58,547 nucleotides of DNA, from positions 1 to 58,547 of the forward strand of contig NZ_SOFE01000034.1 of the NCBI RefSeq assembly GCF_004402405.1, written 5' to 3'. Below the pieces are notes generated by a model. It did not search any database and had not been told where the DNA came from. It saw only the letters and a program-made list of their open reading frames with translations. A program made the translations under genes and the position numbers. Source of the DNA: Cryobacterium levicorallinum (GTDB taxonomy: Bacteria; Actinomycetota; Actinomycetes; Actinomycetales; Microbacteriaceae). This document shows, in pieces, positions 1 to 8,422 of this stretch; position 1 is the stretch's first letter; the number at the start of each line of letters is the position of its first letter.

Positions 1-262
1 CGCACATGGCCGGTCGCACCTGGCTGCCCGCCGCGCCGCCGCCGGACCCAGTGGCCTTCCCCGTGCCGTCCGAAGTCGCAGACCCTTCGGCGAATACATC
101 GACGCCGTGGCCATTGTTGAGTCCGCCCGAGATGATGTCCTCTGGACAATTCTCTGTTAGCGATTCTGAGACAGTGCATGCTGAGGCAGACGAAATACCG
201 GGAAGGCAAAATGCCAGGAGAGTGCCTACTACGAGCGCTGACAGAAGTTTCTGCCGGACCAT
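1..262 (-). CDS. Secreted protein with signal peptide, 3' end outside window
   Basis: The frame starts at an ATG (262-260) inside the end of the neighbouring lipoprotein gene, which stops at 229, giving a 34-nt overlap. An AGGAGG lies about 6 nt before the ATG. The product opens with a classical signal peptide (MVRQKLLSALVVGTLLAFC, then an Ala-rich cleavage region SSASA). The exported part begins with Cys-Thr-Val, has an early Cys pair and a Gly/Asp-rich stretch, and runs open to the window edge. I do not recognise the family. Overlap with the lipoprotein gene suggests one transcript and a joint envelope role (inference). Confidence 0.6.
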   Translation of the reverse strand, partial: MVRQKLLSALVVGTLLAFCLPGISSASACTVSESLTENCPEDIISGGLNNGHGVDVFAEGSATSDGTGKATGSGGGAAGSQVRPAMC

Positions 263-837
263 ACGTCCTCCTTGTCGATGAGCAGTGCGGAAGGGGCCGC
301 CGCGCTCGAGATAAAGCCCACTTGTAGTGGAATTCGATTTGTACGCTTGTCCGGAGTTGCGTCTGCGCCTGATGCGTCGAAGAGTTGAACAGAGGAAATA
401 TCTGAGCAGAGGTAGAGCTCGATTGAGACACCCCCGTGAGGTTCCATGGAATTGCGAATGAGCGACGCAGTGTCGTAGGTAGTGGCACCGCGGCTCACTA
501 ATCCTGTTTCGGAAAATCCCTCAAATCCGGTCAGGAGCTTGGGCAGATAGGCGGCGCTGGCCACGACCGCAATCCGGTCACCGTCGTTTCCGCCTTGTGC
601 TGTGATTGAGTCTGAAAGCGCTTCGTACGCCGTATAGGCCGCCTCGGCGGCAGCGAGAGCTTCCTCGTCCGAGGCGAAGACCGGGGGTGTCGCGGTGGAT
701 TCGGCTGCCGCAGACGGCGTGGACCTGTCGGTCGGGGCGGGAGTGGCCATACATCCGCTCAGCAGACCGATGGAGACCAGCAGGACAGCGCTCGGCACGA
801 CGGCGTGCAGGGGACGGCGACGTAACGGGTTTCGCAT
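229..837 (-). CDS. Putative lipoprotein of unknown function
   Basis: A 202-residue protein. The N-terminus has Arg-rich positives, a hydrophobic stretch and the lipobox LLSGC with Cys about residue 29, so it should be lipidated and surface-anchored. A Ser/Thr/Ala/Pro-rich tether follows, then a segment PVFASDEEALAAAEAAYTAY and a globular domain of about 130 residues. Similar short lipoproteins occur in Microbacteriaceae; I cannot give a function. The start fits a leaderless transcript: TACTGT (849-844), 6 nt, then ATG. It overlaps the downstream secreted-protein gene by 34 nt. Confidence 0.75.
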   Translation of the reverse strand: MRNPLRRRPLHAVVPSAVLLVSIGLLSGCMATPAPTDRSTPSAAAESTATPPVFASDEEALAAAEAAYTAYEALSDSITAQGGNDGDRIAVVASAAYLPKLLTGFEGFSETGLVSRGATTYDTASLIRNSMEPHGGVSIELYLCSDISSVQLFDASGADATPDKRTNRIPLQVGFISSAAAPSALLIDKEDVWSGRNFCQRS

Positions 838-843
838 GGGGTC

Positions 844-849
844 ACAGTA
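844..849 (-). promoter_or_regulatory. Leaderless-type -10 box for the lipoprotein gene
   Basis: TACTGT on the minus strand is followed by 6 nt and the ATG at 837. This TANNNT-N6-start spacing recurs at several genes in the window and puts the transcription start on or next to the start codon. No convincing -35 is seen. Confidence 0.4.
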
Positions 850-922
850 GACCGGATTGCTATAATCCCGTTTAAGTTCTCCACAGGCTAGTTTCAGGCC
901 TCAAATAACGGTAGAGCTTTGG

Positions 923-2017
923 TCAGTCGTGCGCGGTCAGCGCGTGCTCGAGCAAAGCGGCGAGGGCCGACTGGCCTCCGGCGCGCATGGCGGCGCGCTG
1001 ACGCTCCGCCCCGGTTCCCAGTCGCCGCGTGCGGGCCAGCAGAGTCTGGATGCGGTCGCGATTGCCGACCTCATCGATGGCGTCGCCGCAGTAGTGCAGC
1101 AGGGCATCCGTCACGGCGGTCGAACCCTCCAGGGTGCCAGACACGGGATTCAACAGGTTCGACTCCACGCCTTCGCGGGCAGCGTGCCAGAGCCCGGCAT
1201 CGAGCAGTTCCGGCGCGATGTCGATGGGGGCGACATCCGTTTCGCTGTCGCGCAGGGCGGTCGTGACGAGCGCACGGGTCAGGGCGGCGAGCAGCAGGGT
1301 CGACGGCGCATCGAGCTGGGCGTCGCAGACGCGAATCTCCATGGTCGGATGTTCCAGGGGCAGCCGCGCATTCCACCAGATCGTGCGCAGGTCGTAGGTA
1401 CCGCCGACGCCGACGAGCTGGCGAATCCGGCGGTCGTAATCGGCGGCATCCGTGAAGAGCGGCGGGCAGCCGATGGTGGACCAGCGGCGCATGTGCACGC
1501 TGCGCCAGCTCGAAAACCCGGTGTCCGCGCCGCGCCAGAACGGCGAATTCACCGCAAGCGCGAGCAGCGTGGGCAGCCAGACGCGCACCCGATTGAGTGC
1601 CTGTACACCGGCCTCGCGGTTCGGAATGCCGACGTGCACGTGCAGCCCGTTGATGAGGTGATCGGGCACGAGCCCCCGAAATTCGCTCTCGACCGTGTGG
1701 TACCGCTCGACATCGGTCACTTCCGGCCAGCCCTCGGTCTGGAACGGCGCTCCGACGCCGGCGGCCAGGACCCCACGGCTGAGGGCGGCCCGCGCCAGCC
1801 GCGACCGAAATGCCAGCAGATCAGCGGATGCCTCTTCGAAGCGTTCAAAGACCGGCGTCGACCGCTCGATCTGCGAGGCCAAAAACTCGTGGCTGACGAA
1901 CCGGGAAATCGGAGCGCGGCCGAGAAGTTCCGCGTGCACCGCGTCGCCCACGTTTGCTGGCTGAAGCGTCGCCGGTTTGAGAAAGATGAATTCCTCTTCA
2001 ATGCCGAACGTTCGCAT
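923..2017 (-). CDS. ybdK: YbdK-type carboxylate-amine ligase (glutamate-cysteine ligase 2 family)
   Basis: A 364-residue cytosolic ligase of the GCS2 family. It starts with the family signature MRTFGIEEEF and carries INGLHVHVGIPN and MEIRVCD segments expected for ATP/Mg-binding ligase cores. The E. coli member has weak glutamate-cysteine ligase activity; in mycothiol-making actinobacteria the physiological substrate is uncertain. Length matches the family (about 370). A GGAGG sits 6 nt before the ATG. It stands alone between the lipoprotein gene and the divergent penicillin-binding protein gene. Confidence 0.88.
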   Translation of the reverse strand: MRTFGIEEEFIFLKPATLQPANVGDAVHAELLGRAPISRFVSHEFLASQIERSTPVFERFEEASADLLAFRSRLARAALSRGVLAAGVGAPFQTEGWPEVTDVERYHTVESEFRGLVPDHLINGLHVHVGIPNREAGVQALNRVRVWLPTLLALAVNSPFWRGADTGFSSWRSVHMRRWSTIGCPPLFTDAADYDRRIRQLVGVGGTYDLRTIWWNARLPLEHPTMEIRVCDAQLDAPSTLLLAALTRALVTTALRDSETDVAPIDIAPELLDAGLWHAAREGVESNLLNPVSGTLEGSTAVTDALLHYCGDAIDEVGNRDRIQTLLARTRRLGTGAERQRAAMRAGGQSALAALLEHALTAHD

Positions 2018-2192
2018 GCATCACCTCCAGCACCTTTACCGGATAGTACCGGCAAACCGGAATCAAGCCGATACATTTTCGTAACGGACTGTCCACCATC
2101 TGATCACCCGCATTTGACTAGCATGTCCTTGACTCGCGAACCAATGCGCAGGCGTTGGCTCTCGCACTGGATGGCATCAGCTGGGAGTAAAC

Positions 2193-4466
2193 GTGGTGCA
2201 GGTCACTCAGGTTCCAAGCAATTCAGCTCTGTCCCGTCGGCGCACACTGCACGGCGCGCTCGGTGGCCTGTTCGGTTGCGTGGCCATGAGCGTCGCGGCC
2301 GGTGTGCTCGTCACCGCATCGGTGACCCCGGTGGTTGCGCTCTCGGGCCTGGCCGCGACGAACACGATCTCGGTGTTCGAGAACCTGCCCGAGTACGTGA
2401 ATATCGAGCCGCTGTCCCAGAAGAGCGACATCCTGGCGACGCGCAGCGACGGAACCGTCGAACTCCTCGCCTCCTTCTATGACCAAAATCGCATCGAGGT
2501 GAGTTGGGATGCGATCAGCCAATTCGCCAAGGACGCTGCGGTGTCGGGGGAGGATCCCCGGTTCTATGAGCACGGCGGGGTCGACCTGCAGGGCACGTTG
2601 CGGGCCACAGCGACGACGGTGGCCGGCGGAGACACGCAGGGCGGGTCATCCATCACGCAGCAATACGTGAAGAACGTGCTGGTGCAGAAGTGTGAGCTTC
2701 TCACCGACCAGCGCGCGCACGACGCCTGCTACACCGCAGCGACCGAGACCACCCCCGACCGCAAACTCAAGGAGATGCGGCTGGCCATCGGGGTGGAGAA
2801 GAAGTACAGCAAGCACGACATTTTGCGCCAGTATTTCAACATCACCGGATTCGGCGGCACGGTTTATGGAATCGAGGCCGCCGCCAACTACTATTTCAAC
2901 ACGACGGCTGCCTTACTCACCCTGCCGCAGGCGGCCAGCCTGGTGGCAATCGTGAACAACCCGGTCAAGTTTCAGCTCGACCAGCCCGCGAGCGAGACCA
3001 ACGGTGCTGCCAACGGGTATGCCGCGAACAAACAACGTCGCGACTACATCTTGCGTGAAATGCTGCGCTACAAGAAGCTCAGTCGGGCCGATTTCGACGC
3101 CGCGATCGCCGCGCCGGTCGAACCGATCATCACCGAACCAAGTACCGGCTGCCAGACCGCAGTGGGCAATGCCTTCTTCTGCGATTATGTGACCAAGATT
3201 CTTCAGACCGACCCCACCTTCGGCGCCGATGCGGCCGCGCGCATGCTCAACTTTCGTCGGGGCGGCTACGACGTCTACACGACCCTAGACCTCGACGTGC
3301 AGAACGCGGCCGTGACCACCATGAACCAACAGGTTCCTAAGGTCTATGCCGGTGGCGATGTCGGCGCGATCATCACGAGCGTGCAGGTCGGCACCGGCCG
3401 GGTGCTCGCCATGACGCAGAACAAGGACTACAGCCAGGACCCGGCCGTGCAGGCGACCGGGGCCAACTACACCGGCATCAACTACGCCACCGACTATGCC
3501 GAGGGCGGCTCGAGTGGGTTCCAACCCGGATCGACCTACAAGGTGTTCACCCTGGCCGAGTGGCTCAAGGAAGGCCACTCCCTCAACGAACGGGTCGATT
3601 CCCGGCGCAAATCCAACTGGGGCACCTTCCAGGACAGCTGCTTCGGCCCGCAGAATTACGACAAGGAGAAACCACCCTGGAACCCGCGCAATGATGCCAA
3701 CGAATCCGGCGCCAACTACAGTGCGCTGCAGGCCACCGTCGGCTCGATCAACACCGGCTTCATCGGAATGGCCAAGCGGCTCGACCTCTGCGGCATTCGC
3801 CAGACGGCTGAAGCATTCGGGGTGCACCGAGCCGACGGCAACCCGTTGTCGCAGTCCGCGGCATCCGTTATCGGAACCAACGAAATCGCACCCCTCACGA
3901 TGGCCATCGCCTTCGCCGGCATCGCGAACAAGGGGGTGACCTGCTCGCCGATCGCCATCGACCGCATCGTCGGACCCGATGGAGTGGAGGTTCCGGTTCC
4001 GCCGTCGGTGTGCTCCCAATCGGTCGATGCCACGGTCGCCGCCGGCATGGCCTATGCCATGCGCCGGGTGATGCTCGGCGGCACCGGGCAGCAATCGAAC
4101 TACAACACGAATCCGAATGTGCCCATGATCGGTAAGACCGGGACAACGGATGGCGCGAAAGACACCTGGATGAGCGGCGCGAGTACCAAGGTGGCGACCG
4201 TGGTCGCGGTGGTCAGCCTCACTGGGACGCTCAGTCAGCGGCGGCAATTCTTCGGCCGGGACCAGATCGCCACGGCACGCCACCGCATGTGGCCGGTCGT
4301 TATGTCGGCAGCGAACGCCAAGTACGGCGGTGACGCCTTCGAAGAACTGGCTCCCAAGTACATTCCACCGCCGAAGGTTGTGGCGCCACCGGTCGCCGCG
4401 CCGCCCCTTGATCCTGCACCGCCGGTCGCGCCACCGCCCGGGGATCCTGCCCCGCCTGGCCAATAA
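2193..4466 (+). CDS. ponA: Class A penicillin-binding protein (transglycosylase-transpeptidase)
   Basis: A 757-residue bifunctional peptidoglycan synthase. One N-terminal membrane segment (about residues 22-50) is followed by a GT51 domain with EDPRFYEHGG (catalytic Glu about 120) and GGSSITQQYVKN (about 150). The transpeptidase domain has SxxK as GSTYK (about 447), an SxN-type SINTG and GKTGTTDG (about 647). The last 35 residues are Pro/Ala-rich and probably pass into the wall. The first codon taken is GTG at 2193, with GGGAG 5 nt upstream; the next GTG codon (2196) is an alternative. It converges on dnaE2 with a 15-nt gap, so little terminator space exists there. Confidence 0.93.
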   Translation: MVQVTQVPSNSALSRRRTLHGALGGLFGCVAMSVAAGVLVTASVTPVVALSGLAATNTISVFENLPEYVNIEPLSQKSDILATRSDGTVELLASFYDQNRIEVSWDAISQFAKDAAVSGEDPRFYEHGGVDLQGTLRATATTVAGGDTQGGSSITQQYVKNVLVQKCELLTDQRAHDACYTAATETTPDRKLKEMRLAIGVEKKYSKHDILRQYFNITGFGGTVYGIEAAANYYFNTTAALLTLPQAASLVAIVNNPVKFQLDQPASETNGAANGYAANKQRRDYILREMLRYKKLSRADFDAAIAAPVEPIITEPSTGCQTAVGNAFFCDYVTKILQTDPTFGADAAARMLNFRRGGYDVYTTLDLDVQNAAVTTMNQQVPKVYAGGDVGAIITSVQVGTGRVLAMTQNKDYSQDPAVQATGANYTGINYATDYAEGGSSGFQPGSTYKVFTLAEWLKEGHSLNERVDSRRKSNWGTFQDSCFGPQNYDKEKPPWNPRNDANESGANYSALQATVGSINTGFIGMAKRLDLCGIRQTAEAFGVHRADGNPLSQSAASVIGTNEIAPLTMAIAFAGIANKGVTCSPIAIDRIVGPDGVEVPVPPSVCSQSVDATVAAGMAYAMRRVMLGGTGQQSNYNTNPNVPMIGKTGTTDGAKDTWMSGASTKVATVVAVVSLTGTLSQRRQFFGRDQIATARHRMWPVVMSAANAKYGGDAFEELAPKYIPPPKVVAPPVAAPPLDPAPPVAPPPGDPAPPGQ

Positions 4467-4481
4467 CGCCGCCAGGAGACG

Positions 4482-7400
4482 TTACGCGCTCTGCGCGGCC
4501 TTGAGGTGGTGCAGGGTGCCGCCGCCGCGGCTACCGCCTGAATGTACGCCGTGCCCAGCCTGCGCGGCCAGTTCGGCGGCATACGCGGCCGCACTCGCCG
4601 CTTCCTCGGCGGCGGCGCGCTCAACGGCGTGCCGCTCCTTCACCTGCCTGGCCACGTCGAACAGATTCCAGATGTTCTCCCCGGTCACCGACACTCCGTG
4701 GGCGCCGGAGCGCCGGGTTCGACCGCGTACGAGCATGTAATTGGTCTGGAACACCTGCCCGCCGACCCGTTCCTGCGCGTCGTGAAAAAACACGACGTTG
4801 GCGACCGGTCCGGTGCCGTCGTCGAGGCTGATGAACACCACTCGGCGGCCGCCGCGCATCGGCGGCGTGTTGGTGGCCCGCCGCACTCCGGCGAGCAGCA
4901 CCTCGGTGCCGCCGGGCAGGTTGCCGAGTTCGCTCGCCGGGGTCACCCCCAACTCGCGAAACAGCTCGTGAAAGCGTTTCATCTGGTGCGACCCGACGGC
5001 CAGATTCAGATCGAGCAGTTCCAGATCGGTTTGGGTGCGGCCGCGCAGCTCCAGCGAGGTGATGGCGCCCGCACGGTCACCGGAATAGCGCGGCACCGGC
5101 AGCTCCACCTCGAACGCGAGTTGGTCGGCGCGAATGACCACGGCGGTGCCGCGCAGTGACTGAATGTGCGCGAGCAGCTCGTGTCGCCGGGTGCGATCGT
5201 AGCCGATGAACGTGTCGAGGGCGCCCACCCGGGCGAGCGCCTCGAAGGTGCGCCGCCGGGGATGCACCCGGTCGCGAAAGTCCTGCAGCGATCCGAACGG
5301 CTGATGCTGCGCAATGCGTGCCCGCTCCGCCTCCGTGCTGCCGACGAGTTCGGGCAGCGCCAAACGGATGCCCTGGCTCCCGTCGGCGAGATCTTCTACC
5401 CGGTAGTCCAGCGCGCTCGACTGCACGTCGAGGGGGAGTACCGGCACCCCGAGCACCCTGGCCTCGGCGACGATGAGGTCCTTGGGCCACATGCCGGGGT
5501 CGTGGGTGAGCAGCCCGGCGAGAAAAGCCGCCGGGTGGTGGGTTTTCAGCCAGGCGGACTGGTAGGTGGGCAGGGCGAACGCGGCCCCGTGGGCCTTGGC
5601 GAAGCCGAAGCTGCCGAACCCCGCCAATACCGTCCAGATCTGGTCGATGACCTTCGTACTGAACCCGCGGGCGAGCGCTTTTTCGCGCAGGTACTCCTCA
5701 ATTTGCGGTAGCTGCTCGGGCTTGCCCAGGTGCCGGCGAAAGACATCCGCTTTGCCGAGGCCGCAGCCGGTGAGTTCGTCGAACAGTCGCATGACCTGTT
5801 CGTGAAAGATCACGACGCCGTTCGTTTCGCGCAGAATCGGTTCGAAGCGGGGGTGGATGTAGTCGGGTATGACCTCGCCGTGCCGGGCCTGCAGATATTT
5901 GAGCGGCATGTTGTTCTTCATCGGGCCGGGGCGAAACAGCGAAATCTCCACGGTGAGGTCGTTGAACACCTCGGGTTGCAGCTTGCCGACGAGTTCCATC
6001 TGGCCGGGGGACTCGATCTGAAAGATGCCCAGGGTGCGGGTGGAGCGAATGAGCTCGAAGGTTTTCGCATCGTCGAGCGGCACCCGGTCGAGGTCGATGC
6101 TTTCGCCGGTGAGTCGGTGGTGCTCTTCGACGGCGTGCGCCATTGCCGACTGCATGCGCACGCCGAGAATGTCGAGTTTGATCAGGCCCATCGGGTCCAT
6201 GTCGTGCTTGTCGTACTGCGACATGGGCAGGCCCATGCCGCTCGCCTGCACCGGGGTGCGGTCGAGCAGGCTCGCGTCGGAGAGGATCACGCCGCAGGGG
6301 TGCACCGAAATGTGCCGGGGGAGTCGGTCGAGTTTCGCGGTGAGGTCGACCAGCAGATCGAGTTGTTGCGATTCGCGCACCTCGGTGGCGAGGGCCTCGA
6401 GCTCGGGCTTCTCTTCGAGGGCGCGGCGAAAGTCGCGGGCGTTGAACCGCCACATCTGCTTGGCGATCACGTTGATCTGCGCGTCGGGCAGGCCGAGGGC
6501 GAGGCCGGCGTCGCGCACGGCGCCGCGGCCGCGGTAGGCGTTGGTCATCGACATGAGCGAGACCCGGTCGCTGCCGAAAGCGCGAAAGACCTCGCGGTAG
6601 ATGTCGTGTCGCCGGGCCGACTCGACGTCGATGTCGATGTCGGGCAGCGTTTGGCGTTCGGGGGAGAGAAACCGCTCCCAGAGCAGCCCGTTTTCGATCG
6701 GTTCGACCGAGGAAGTGCGCAGCGCATAGTTGAGCACAGAGCCGACCCCGGAGCCGCGCGCCTGAATGCGGATGCCCATGCCGCGAATAATGTCGGCCAC
6801 CCGGGACACGGTAAGAAAGTAGCTGGCAAAGCCTAAGTGCTCGACCGTTTTCATCTCGTGGGCGAGTTGGGCGTGGGCGGCCTCGACCGCGCGCGAGCCG
6901 CTCGCCGAGTACAGGTCGGCGATGCCGCTGCGAGCCCGACGCCAGAGTTCGGTGACCGGGTCGCCGGTGACGCCGATGATGCGCGCCTCCGGCATGCGCG
7001 GGCGCCCGAGGCCGATGTCGAGGGCTGGATCGAGGCTGCAGCGGTCAGCGAGCTGTTCGGTATCGCGCAGCAGCCGTTCGAGGGCGCCCGTGTCATGCAG
7101 GCCGGCGTCAACAACCATACGGGCCACCTGGCGCATTGCTCCGGCCGGTTTGAGCCAGGCCTGGCCGTTGGTCTGCGGGGTTTCGAGTTCGGCGAGCGGC
7201 AGCAGATAGCGCGCGGCGTCGGCGAGGTCGGCGGTGACCGCTTCTTCGGGGGTGCCGTACCGCACGGCATTGCTGAGCACCGCCGGTAGCCCGGCGTTCT
7301 CGGCGAGGGCAAGCATGCGGGTGGCCGGGGTCACGCTGCCGACCGTGCCGCTTTCGGCGAGGTGACAGACGACCTCGAGCACGACGGCCTGGGCGGGCAG

Positions 7401-7919
7401 GGCACGCTGCCAGTGGGCGAGCCGCGCCGCGGCATCCGTATTGTCACGCCGTGCGATCGCGAGACCGACGTCGGAGTCTGGGCCGAGTAGCACGGTGAGC
7501 GAAGCGAGGCCGGCCAGGTCGGCCAGCCGGGCGCGCGAGATGCTCGGCCCGGCGCTGCCGGTTGTGATCGCAGAGCGGTGACCGGCATCGGCGGCGTGAG
7601 CGGCACTGACCGCGCGGCAGAGTGCGGCGTACCCGCGACCGTTGGTGTCGCCGTGGGCGAGCACGACCACCCGGCCGAGCGAGCGGTACTCGTCGTCGTG
7701 CACGGCGAGTTCGGCGCCGAGCCCGGGGCGGATGCCCGCGGCAACGCAGGCGCGCACGTGTTTGACGGCGCCGTAGAGCCCGTCACGGTCGGTGACGGCG
7801 AGAAACGTTGCCCCCTGTGCGGCCGCCTGCTCGGCCAGAACTTCGGGAAGTGTCACCCCATAGTGGGTCGAGTAGGCGCTCGCGACGTGCAGGTGTGGGA
7901 AGTTCAGTGCGCTGTTCAT
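4482..7919 (-). CDS. dnaE2: DNA polymerase III alpha subunit, error-prone DnaE2/ImuC type
   Basis: A 1145-residue C-family polymerase. An N-terminal PHP domain begins HLHVASAYSTHYG and includes TDRDGLYGAVKH. The palm carries LPDIDIDVES (about 424-433), followed by SQYDKHDMDPMGLIKLDILG. The fingers and helix-hairpin-helix part includes AKAHGAAFALPTYQSAWLK, and a C-terminal OB-fold follows. The ATG at 7919 overlaps the DUF6504 stop (ATGA), which fixes the start: a 67-residue in-frame extension to 8120 would lie on the DUF6504 gene and is low-complexity. Coupling to DUF6504 and a LexA-like box upstream support the DnaE2 (SOS translesion) assignment over the replicative DnaE1; I infer this from context. 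No imuA/imuB gene adjoins. Confidence 0.86.
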   Translation of the reverse strand: MNSALNFPHLHVASAYSTHYGVTLPEVLAEQAAAQGATFLAVTDRDGLYGAVKHVRACVAAGIRPGLGAELAVHDDEYRSLGRVVVLAHGDTNGRGYAALCRAVSAAHAADAGHRSAITTGSAGPSISRARLADLAGLASLTVLLGPDSDVGLAIARRDNTDAAARLAHWQRALPAQAVVLEVVCHLAESGTVGSVTPATRMLALAENAGLPAVLSNAVRYGTPEEAVTADLADAARYLLPLAELETPQTNGQAWLKPAGAMRQVARMVVDAGLHDTGALERLLRDTEQLADRCSLDPALDIGLGRPRMPEARIIGVTGDPVTELWRRARSGIADLYSASGSRAVEAAHAQLAHEMKTVEHLGFASYFLTVSRVADIIRGMGIRIQARGSGVGSVLNYALRTSSVEPIENGLLWERFLSPERQTLPDIDIDVESARRHDIYREVFRAFGSDRVSLMSMTNAYRGRGAVRDAGLALGLPDAQINVIAKQMWRFNARDFRRALEEKPELEALATEVRESQQLDLLVDLTAKLDRLPRHISVHPCGVILSDASLLDRTPVQASGMGLPMSQYDKHDMDPMGLIKLDILGVRMQSAMAHAVEEHHRLTGESIDLDRVPLDDAKTFELIRSTRTLGIFQIESPGQMELVGKLQPEVFNDLTVEISLFRPGPMKNNMPLKYLQARHGEVIPDYIHPRFEPILRETNGVVIFHEQVMRLFDELTGCGLGKADVFRRHLGKPEQLPQIEEYLREKALARGFSTKVIDQIWTVLAGFGSFGFAKAHGAAFALPTYQSAWLKTHHPAAFLAGLLTHDPGMWPKDLIVAEARVLGVPVLPLDVQSSALDYRVEDLADGSQGIRLALPELVGSTEAERARIAQHQPFGSLQDFRDRVHPRRRTFEALARVGALDTFIGYDRTRRHELLAHIQSLRGTAVVIRADQLAFEVELPVPRYSGDRAGAITSLELRGRTQTDLELLDLNLAVGSHQMKRFHELFRELGVTPASELGNLPGGTEVLLAGVRRATNTPPMRGGRRVVFISLDDGTGPVANVVFFHDAQERVGGQVFQTNYMLVRGRTRRSGAHGVSVTGENIWNLFDVARQVKERHAVERAAAEEAASAAAYAAELAAQAGHGVHSGGSRGGGTLHHLKAAQSA

Positions 7920-8188
7920 CCCCAGTCCAATGCTAAAGTCCAGGATCCGTCCGTGCCGCGGCGCAGGTCGTATCGGTGCTGCTCTTCGCCGCCACGGCTG
8001 GCGTCGAGCCGCCACAGCTCGGTGTCGATGCGGGTGGGTGTTCCCTCGTTCTCCCACCAGCGGGTGCGCTTGAACACCGCCTGTGGTTGCCCGATGACGG
8101 TGTGCTCGAATCGATTCCAAATGAACGCGCGCGGGTCGCCATCGGCGGACAGCTCAACGTCAACCGGTGTATCAATGATCTGGGGCAA
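7916..8188 (-). CDS. DUF6504 family protein
   Basis: A 90-residue protein (PQIIDTPVDVELSADGDPR... ending WTLALDWG) of the small family commonly found beside dnaE2/imuB in actinobacteria; the function is unknown, and a role in the ImuB-DnaE2 mutasome is only implied by linkage. The start is TTG at 8188, preceded by GGGAGG at a 5-6 nt spacing, with no in-frame ATG in a sensible place. The stop overlaps the dnaE2 ATG, so the two are translationally coupled. Normally imuB precedes it; here a divergent regulator gene does. Confidence 0.8.
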   Translation of the reverse strand: MPQIIDTPVDVELSADGDPRAFIWNRFEHTVIGQPQAVFKRTRWWENEGTPTRIDTELWRLDASRGGEEQHRYDLRRGTDGSWTLALDWG

Positions 8189-8291
8189 GGTGGCCTCCCT
8201 GTTCGGGTGCTGGTATTCGGGTGCATACGCACCGGCTGGTCACAAAAAAGCTGATGAGCCAGCCAGCGCTATAAAAGTGCTGTATTAAATT

Positions 8292-8305
8292 CGAACAAAT
8301 ATTGG
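8292..8305. promoter_or_regulatory. LexA-like (SOS) box upstream of DUF6504-dnaE2
   Basis: CGAACAAATATTGG matches the Gram-positive/actinobacterial LexA consensus CGAACRNRYGTTYG at 12 of 14 positions. It lies about 100 nt upstream of the DUF6504 start in an AT-rich patch. This is the expected place for SOS control of an error-prone polymerase. The right half-site is imperfect, so binding is a prediction. Confidence 0.45.
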
Positions 8306-8410
8306 AAAAAACCGATTCTTATAGAATGCATCTTCTATATGAAAAGTGTAGGTCAACCCACCGACACGCGCCACAAGAGATTGCGCGAGACCCATCCGCC
8401 GACCTCGATC

Positions 8411-8416
8411 TACGAT
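8411..8416 (+). promoter_or_regulatory. Leaderless-type -10 box for cdaR
   Basis: TACGAT, 6 nt, then GTG (8423). This decides the cdaR start: an ATG 84 nt upstream (8339) has no ribosome-binding site and would add residues absent from the family. Confidence 0.45.
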
Positions 8417-8422
8417 GGTCAG

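Noticed and set aside
929..2482. A 517-codon plus-strand open frame opposite the YbdK gene
   Set aside because: It is the mirror of a GC-rich coding gene with clear family motifs; its translation is Arg/Gly-rich and matches no family.
3285..4463. A 392-codon minus-strand frame opposite the penicillin-binding protein
   Set aside because: Low-complexity Arg/Gly/His sequence; the opposite strand holds SxxK and KTG motifs in the right order.
7920..8120. N-terminal extension of dnaE2
   Set aside because: It lies on the DUF6504 gene in another frame; the ATGA overlap and PHP-domain start fix the true start at 7919.
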